Source: Chitinophaga pinensis (GTDB lineage Bacteria; Bacteroidota; Bacteroidia; Chitinophagales; Chitinophagaceae). Taken from it: 44,664 nt of DNA. Location of the stretch: the NCBI GenBank assembly GCA_945877085.1, contig CAMCQV010000005.1, positions 1 through 44,664 on the forward strand, written 5' to 3'. The position numbers and the translations under genes were made by a program. Shown here piece by piece: positions 44,368-44,664 of this stretch (positions are counted from its first letter, which is position 1; each line of letters opens with the position of its first letter). Under the pieces are notes generated by a model. That model was not told the origin of the DNA. It searched no databases and was given only the letters and a program-made list of their open reading frames with translations.

Positions 44368-44609
44368 TCCTCCTCATCAAATTCATTTTCAAATGCCATC
44401 CAATCCTTATCTTCTTGTGTAAGGGTATGATCCATTTTTTTATAAATTTCTTCCCATCCTGCTCTTGGATCTACCTCAACAGGTTTAATGATTATACAAT
44501 CCTCACGAAGTTCTAATGTGACTTCTTCGTCAAGCTTATATTCCTTAATTAGTTCATTGGGTAGTCGAATGCCCTTTGAATTGCCTATTTTGATGATTTT
44601 TGCTTTCAT
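44355..44609 (-). CDS. mazE: MazE-type antitoxin (SpoVT-AbrB fold)
   Basis: An 84-residue antitoxin. The N-terminal half is a SpoVT/AbrB DNA-binding fold (KAKIIKIGNSKGIRLPNELIKEY) that dimerises and binds the operator. The C-terminal half (about 50-84) is strongly acidic with many Trp and Glu (GWEEIYKKMD, EFDEEDWTW) and would wrap around the toxin. First gene of the pair, read before mazF. Upstream lie an exact -7 box and a near-perfect 25-bp palindrome overlapping the predicted transcript start, which fits autoregulation. Confidence 0.92.
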   Translation of the reverse strand: MKAKIIKIGNSKGIRLPNELIKEYKLDEEVTLELREDCIIIKPVEVDPRAGWEEIYKKMDHTLTQEDKDWMAFENEFDEEDWTW

Positions 44610-44612
44610 ATT

Positions 44613-44637
44613 ATTGTTATTACAATGTAATTACAAT
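44613..44637. promoter_or_regulatory. Palindromic operator of mazEF
   Basis: A 25-bp inverted repeat that reads ATTGTTATTACA, a central base, then TGTAATTACAAT. The halves match except for one pair and the centre. It sits between the -7 box at 44639-44646 and the mazE start codon at 44609, covering the predicted transcript start. It also contains the exact 10-bp palindrome TGTAATTACA. The position fits a repressor site for the MazE/MazEF complex. Confidence 0.7.
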
Positions 44638-44638
44638 A

Positions 44639-44646
44639 CAAATGTA
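44639..44646 (-). promoter_or_regulatory. -7 promoter box of mazEF
   Basis: Read on the minus strand this is TACATTTG, an exact TAnnTTTG match, 29 bases before the mazE ATG. The -33 region lies at or past the window edge. Confidence 0.6.
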
Positions 44647-44664
44647 GGAAATAATTTGAAATGG

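Noticed and set aside
44041-44609. Treating mazEF as the edge of a larger defence island
   Set aside because: The genes beside it in the window (rlmH, rhomboid, tilS) are housekeeping, and nothing can be said about what lies past the window edge.

Overview
The window looks like chromosomal backbone of a low-GC member of the Bacteroidota, most likely the Chitinophagaceae. The evidence is TAnnTTTG-type -7 promoter boxes before several genes, A-rich ribosome binding regions, Bacteroidota families (DUF3078, DUF4294, LptE-like lipoprotein, PafA-type phosphatase, MntH fused to a Usp domain), and the miaB - sigma-54 activator - lptE - TPR - secG gene order. I see no rRNA, tRNA, CRISPR array, prophage or insertion sequence. 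The only obviously accessory module is a mazEF-type toxin-antitoxin pair at the right edge.

Layout. 1-5.4 kb, plus strand: rpsO and pnp, then a 313-bp gap with a terminator and two long hairpins, then prmA, plsY and a YdeI/OmdA-type gene. 5.4-7.8 kb, minus strand: dnaG with a small STAS-like gene upstream. 7.8-10.4 kb: clpC, ending in a strong terminator. 10.5-13.9 kb, minus strand: ubiX, a glycogen-phosphorylase-family gene whose PLP lysine position is Thr, and an unknown lipoprotein. 13.9-17.1 kb: mntH-usp and icd. 17.2-19.2 kb, minus strand: a secreted Cys/Lys-rich mini-protein and a PafA-like phosphatase. 19.2-20.5 kb: an alpha-oxoamine synthase, probably for sphingolipid or sulfonolipid synthesis. 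20.6-27 kb, minus strand: the miaB-to-secG unit, a terminator, then mltG and a BrkB family gene. 27-30.6 kb: DUF3078, purK, an ABC ATPase without a permease, and a YfiT/DinB protein. 30.6-36.3 kb, minus strand: a tightly packed six-gene unit (membrane protein, radical SAM, EamA, TSUP, TonB-like, folC). 36.3-43 kb, plus strand: ccmE and ccmF, DUF4294, glnS, tilS. 43-44.6 kb, minus strand: rhomboid, rlmH and mazFE.

Most genes are housekeeping: translation and RNA decay (rpsO, pnp, prmA, glnS, tilS, miaB, rlmH), replication (dnaG), proteolysis (clpC), envelope building (plsY, lptE, secG, mltG, oxoamine synthase), cytochrome c maturation (ccmE, ccmF), and cofactor, purine and central metabolism (folC, purK, ubiX, icd). 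I found no clear new multi-gene defence or biosynthetic system. The best leads are the uncharacterised Cys-rich radical SAM protein and its operon, the GT35 protein without its PLP lysine, the Cys-type CcmE with an apparently leaderless start, the twin hairpins after pnp, and a near-perfect 25-bp palindrome placed as the mazEF operator.
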